From NCBI RefSeq assembly GCF_001602525.1, contig NZ_LSYT01000007.1, forward strand, positions 248,001-312,000: DNA of 64,000 bases. Reading direction: 5' to 3'. Positions 61,868-64,000 of this stretch are shown piece by piece (position 1 is the first letter of the stretch; each line of letters opens with the position of its first letter). Position numbers and translations under genes: made by a program. This stretch comes from Flavobacterium chilense (lineage in GTDB: Bacteria; Bacteroidota; Bacteroidia; Flavobacteriales; Flavobacteriaceae). Below the pieces are notes generated by a model, which worked only from the letters and a program-made list of their open reading frames with translations, made no database searches and was not told where the DNA came from.

Positions 61868-64000
61868 TTAAAGGTTTAGATTTCGCAATCGTAAGGCATT
61901 TACAATTACCGAAACCGAACTTAGGCTCATTGCCAGCGCGGCTAACATTGGCGAAAGCAAAATTCCGAATACAGGATATAAAATTCCTGCTGCAATTGGA
62001 ACTCCTAAAACATTGTAGATAAAAGCGAAAAATAAATTCTGTTTGATATTTTTCATAACCGAAAAACTTAATTTTTTAGCTTTTACAATTCCGTTTAAGT
62101 CACCTTTTACGAGTGTTATTTTAGCACTTTCGATGGCAACATCAGTTCCGGTTCCCATTGCGATTCCAATATTTGCCTGTGCTAAAGCCGGAGCATCGTT
62201 GATTCCGTCACCCGCCATGGCAACAATTTTACCTTCAGCTTGCAAACGCTGGATTTCTTTCAGTTTATCTTCCGGAAGGCAATCGGCTTTAAACGAACTT
62301 AAATGTAAACGATCTGCAACAGCTTTGGCAGTATTGCCATTATCTCCCGTCATCATAATTACTTCTACACCCTGATCGATTAATTCTTTGATCGCTTTGG
62401 CGCTATTTTCTTTGATGGCATCTGTAATCGTTACATATCCTGAAACGGTATTGTCTACAGCAATATAGGAGACAGTTTTACCCAGATTTTGTTCGGCAAT
62501 AATTTTGTTTTCGATATCATCTGAAATCGAAGTACCGACCTGATCCATTAGTTTTTTATTTCCTAAAGCTACTTTTACATTACTGACTGTTCCTGTAACT
62601 CCTTTTCCGGCAACGGCTTCAAAGTCCGGAACATCCAGAATCGTTTGACTTTTAGCTTTGGCAAAATTTACTACGGCTTGCGCCAAAGGATGCTCGCTGT
62701 GCTGATTGAGTGAAGCGATTTTTTGCAATAAATCATCTTCATTATTATGAATGGCGTAGATTTTTTCGACAGATGGTTTTCCTTCGGTAATCGTTCCGGT
62801 TTTATCTGTTATTAAAACATCTATTTTACTCATGTTTTCGAGTGCTTCGGCATTTTTTATCAATATACCAGCTTGTGCTCCTTTACCCACGCCCACCATT
62901 ACAGACATTGGGGTTGCTAATCCTAATGCACAAGGACAGGCAATAATCAAAACAGCAATAGCATTAATTAATCCGTAGATATAAGCCGGTTCCGGACCAA
63001 ATTTTGCCCAGACAAAAAAGGTAATAATAGCAATAATGACCACCGTTGGAACAAAATATTTTGCTACACGATCGGCTAATTTTTGAATTGGCGCTCTCGA
63101 ACGACTTGCATCATTTACCATTTGTATAATTTGAGAAAGCAAGGTTTCAGATCCCACTTTTTCTGCAATCATGACAAATGATTTAGTTCCGTTTATAGTT
63201 CCCGCAATTACAGCGTCGCCCACTTTTTTATCCACCGGAATTGGTTCTCCGGTAATCATAGCTTCGTCAATACTGCTTTTTCCGGTTGTAATTTTTCCGT
63301 CAACCGGAATTTTTTCTCCTGGTTTTACACGAAGTAAATCTCCTTTTTTAATGTTGTGAATCGAAATTACCTTATCATTTCCGTTTTCTACCAAAGTGGC
63401 TTCGGTGGGAGCCAGTTTCAATAAAGCTTTTATGGCTCCGTTTGTTTGTCCGTGCGCTTTGGCTTCTAATAATTGTCCTAATAAAACCAAAGTTATAATT
63501 ACGGTTGCCGCTTCAAAATAAAGATGAATGGTTCCGTGATGTGATTTAAATTCTGAAGGAAAAATATCGGGAAAGAACATGCCGCCAATACTAAACAAAA
63601 AGGCAACTCCGGTTCCAATTCCAATAAGCGTAAACATGTTTAAATTCCAGGTAATAATGGATTTGTAAGCACGAACAAAAAACATCCAGCCTGCGTAAAA
63701 AAGTACGGGAATAGAGAATAAGAACTGAACCCAGTTCCAGCTTTCTATAGACATTATGTTATAAAGCGGATTATTAGGAATCATTTCTGACATTGAAATA
63801 ATAAAGATGGGAAGTGTGAATAGTATCGCAATCTTCATTTTCTTTAATAAATCTGTATAGGTTTTGTTCTCTTCAGTTTCAGAAGCCTGCATTGGAACTA
63901 AATCCATACCACAAATCGGGCAGTCGCCGGGTTCGTTCGAAACAACTTCCGGATGCATTGGGCAAGTAAATTGAGTTGTGTTTATAGCAACTTCCGGAAC
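61868..64000 (-). CDS. Copper-translocating P-type ATPase, 5' end beyond window
   Basis: The frame is open to the right edge, past the ATG at 63958; the added residues end QFTCPMHPEV, the start of a heavy-metal-binding domain (CPMHPEV...CPICGMDL). So the real start is outside. Motifs are the transmembrane CPC (ACPCALGLATPM), the actuator TGE (ITGEPIP), the phosphorylation site DKTGT, SEHPLAQA and GDGINDAPAL. These mark a P1B ATPase exporting Cu(I). It is 9 bp before the multicopper oxidase gene. Any HMA domain would be in the missing part. Confidence 0.93.
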   Translation of the reverse strand, partial: VPEVAINTTQFTCPMHPEVVSNEPGDCPICGMDLVPMQASETEENKTYTDLLKKMKIAILFTLPIFIISMSEMIPNNPLYNIMSIESWNWVQFLFSIPVLFYAGWMFFVRAYKSIITWNLNMFTLIGIGTGVAFLFSIGGMFFPDIFPSEFKSHHGTIHLYFEAATVIITLVLLGQLLEAKAHGQTNGAIKALLKLAPTEATLVENGNDKVISIHNIKKGDLLRVKPGEKIPVDGKITTGKSSIDEAMITGEPIPVDKKVGDAVIAGTINGTKSFVMIAEKVGSETLLSQIIQMVNDASRSRAPIQKLADRVAKYFVPTVVIIAIITFFVWAKFGPEPAYIYGLINAIAVLIIACPCALGLATPMSVMVGVGKGAQAGILIKNAEALENMSKIDVLITDKTGTITEGKPSVEKIYAIHNNEDDLLQKIASLNQHSEHPLAQAVVNFAKAKSQTILDVPDFEAVAGKGVTGTVSNVKVALGNKKLMDQVGTSISDDIENKIIAEQNLGKTVSYIAVDNTVSGYVTITDAIKENSAKAIKELIDQGVEVIMMTGDNGNTAKAVADRLHLSSFKADCLPEDKLKEIQRLQAEGKIVAMAGDGINDAPALAQANIGIAMGTGTDVAIESAKITLVKGDLNGIVKAKKLSFSVMKNIKQNLFFAFIYNVLGVPIAAGILYPVFGILLSPMLAALAMSLSSVSVIVNALRLRNLNL

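Overview
This 64 kb window looks like chromosomal DNA of a Flavobacterium-type Bacteroidota. The DNA is AT-rich. Many genes are preceded by the Bacteroidota -7 box TAnnTTTG instead of a TATAAT box. A secreted protease carries a type IX secretion (Por) sorting domain, and many gene families are typical of Flavobacteriia (DUF5683, WbqC, DUF2807/PspC/PadR, DUF4870, TonB with a proline-rich linker). No ribosomal RNA, CRISPR array, transposase, integrase or prophage block was seen. Genus is inferred; nothing here fixes the species.

Layout. 1-2.0 kb: end of an SGNH hydrolase and an MBOAT O-acyltransferase, a likely exopolysaccharide or cell-wall O-acetylation pair. 2.2-4.6 kb: ffh (SRP GTPase) and folD. 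4.6-4.9 kb: a highly structured, gene-free element. 4.9-7.3 kb: a membrane protein, a small winged-helix regulator and a DUF4173-like membrane protein, whose two promoters carry the same operator-like palindrome. 7.3-13.6 kb: rluF-like pseudouridine synthase, an ABM/cytochrome P450 pair divergent from an ArsR regulator, an alpha/beta hydrolase, a zinc-ribbon family protein that has lost its cysteines, and a Nif3-family protein. 13.7-15.7 kb: a KilA-N DNA-binding gene lodged between a decayed copy of the lpxK 5' end and intact lpxK. 15.7-19.9 kb: hybrid histidine kinase, GAPDH, lipoyl synthase. 20.2-31.3 kb: M48 protease, PH-domain and DUF4184 proteins, TonB, ECF sigma factor, two glycosyltransferases, PaiB-like FMN protein, murB, a Tat-signal aminotransferase, DUF2461 and a rhodanese-thioredoxin lipoprotein.

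31.5-44.5 kb is a housekeeping block: recF, a TPR protein, ribH, mutL, two rhomboid proteases, an EEP-family protein, wbqC, lepB, dapB, DUF5683, parB, parA. 44.7-50.8 kb: DUF3999/DUF2339 membrane proteins and a T9SS-exported reprolysin-like protease. 51.2-57.7 kb: tRNA-Pro, trxB, and an envelope-stress-like cluster (DUF2807, DUF2807, PspC, PadR, DUF4870), then DUF4442. 57.9-64 kb: a 52-residue Lys/Cys-rich secreted peptide, an apparent fusion protein, and a copper-resistance pair (multicopper oxidase with a C-terminal barrel-like extension, and a Cu P-type ATPase that runs off the window).

The most notable observations are the KilA-N insertion with partial lpxK duplication and a 32-bp perfect palindrome inside its coding sequence; the three-hairpin element after folD; the duplicated operator around the winged-helix regulator; and a family of intergenic elements with terminal inverted repeats built on GCCACGAATT-type ends.
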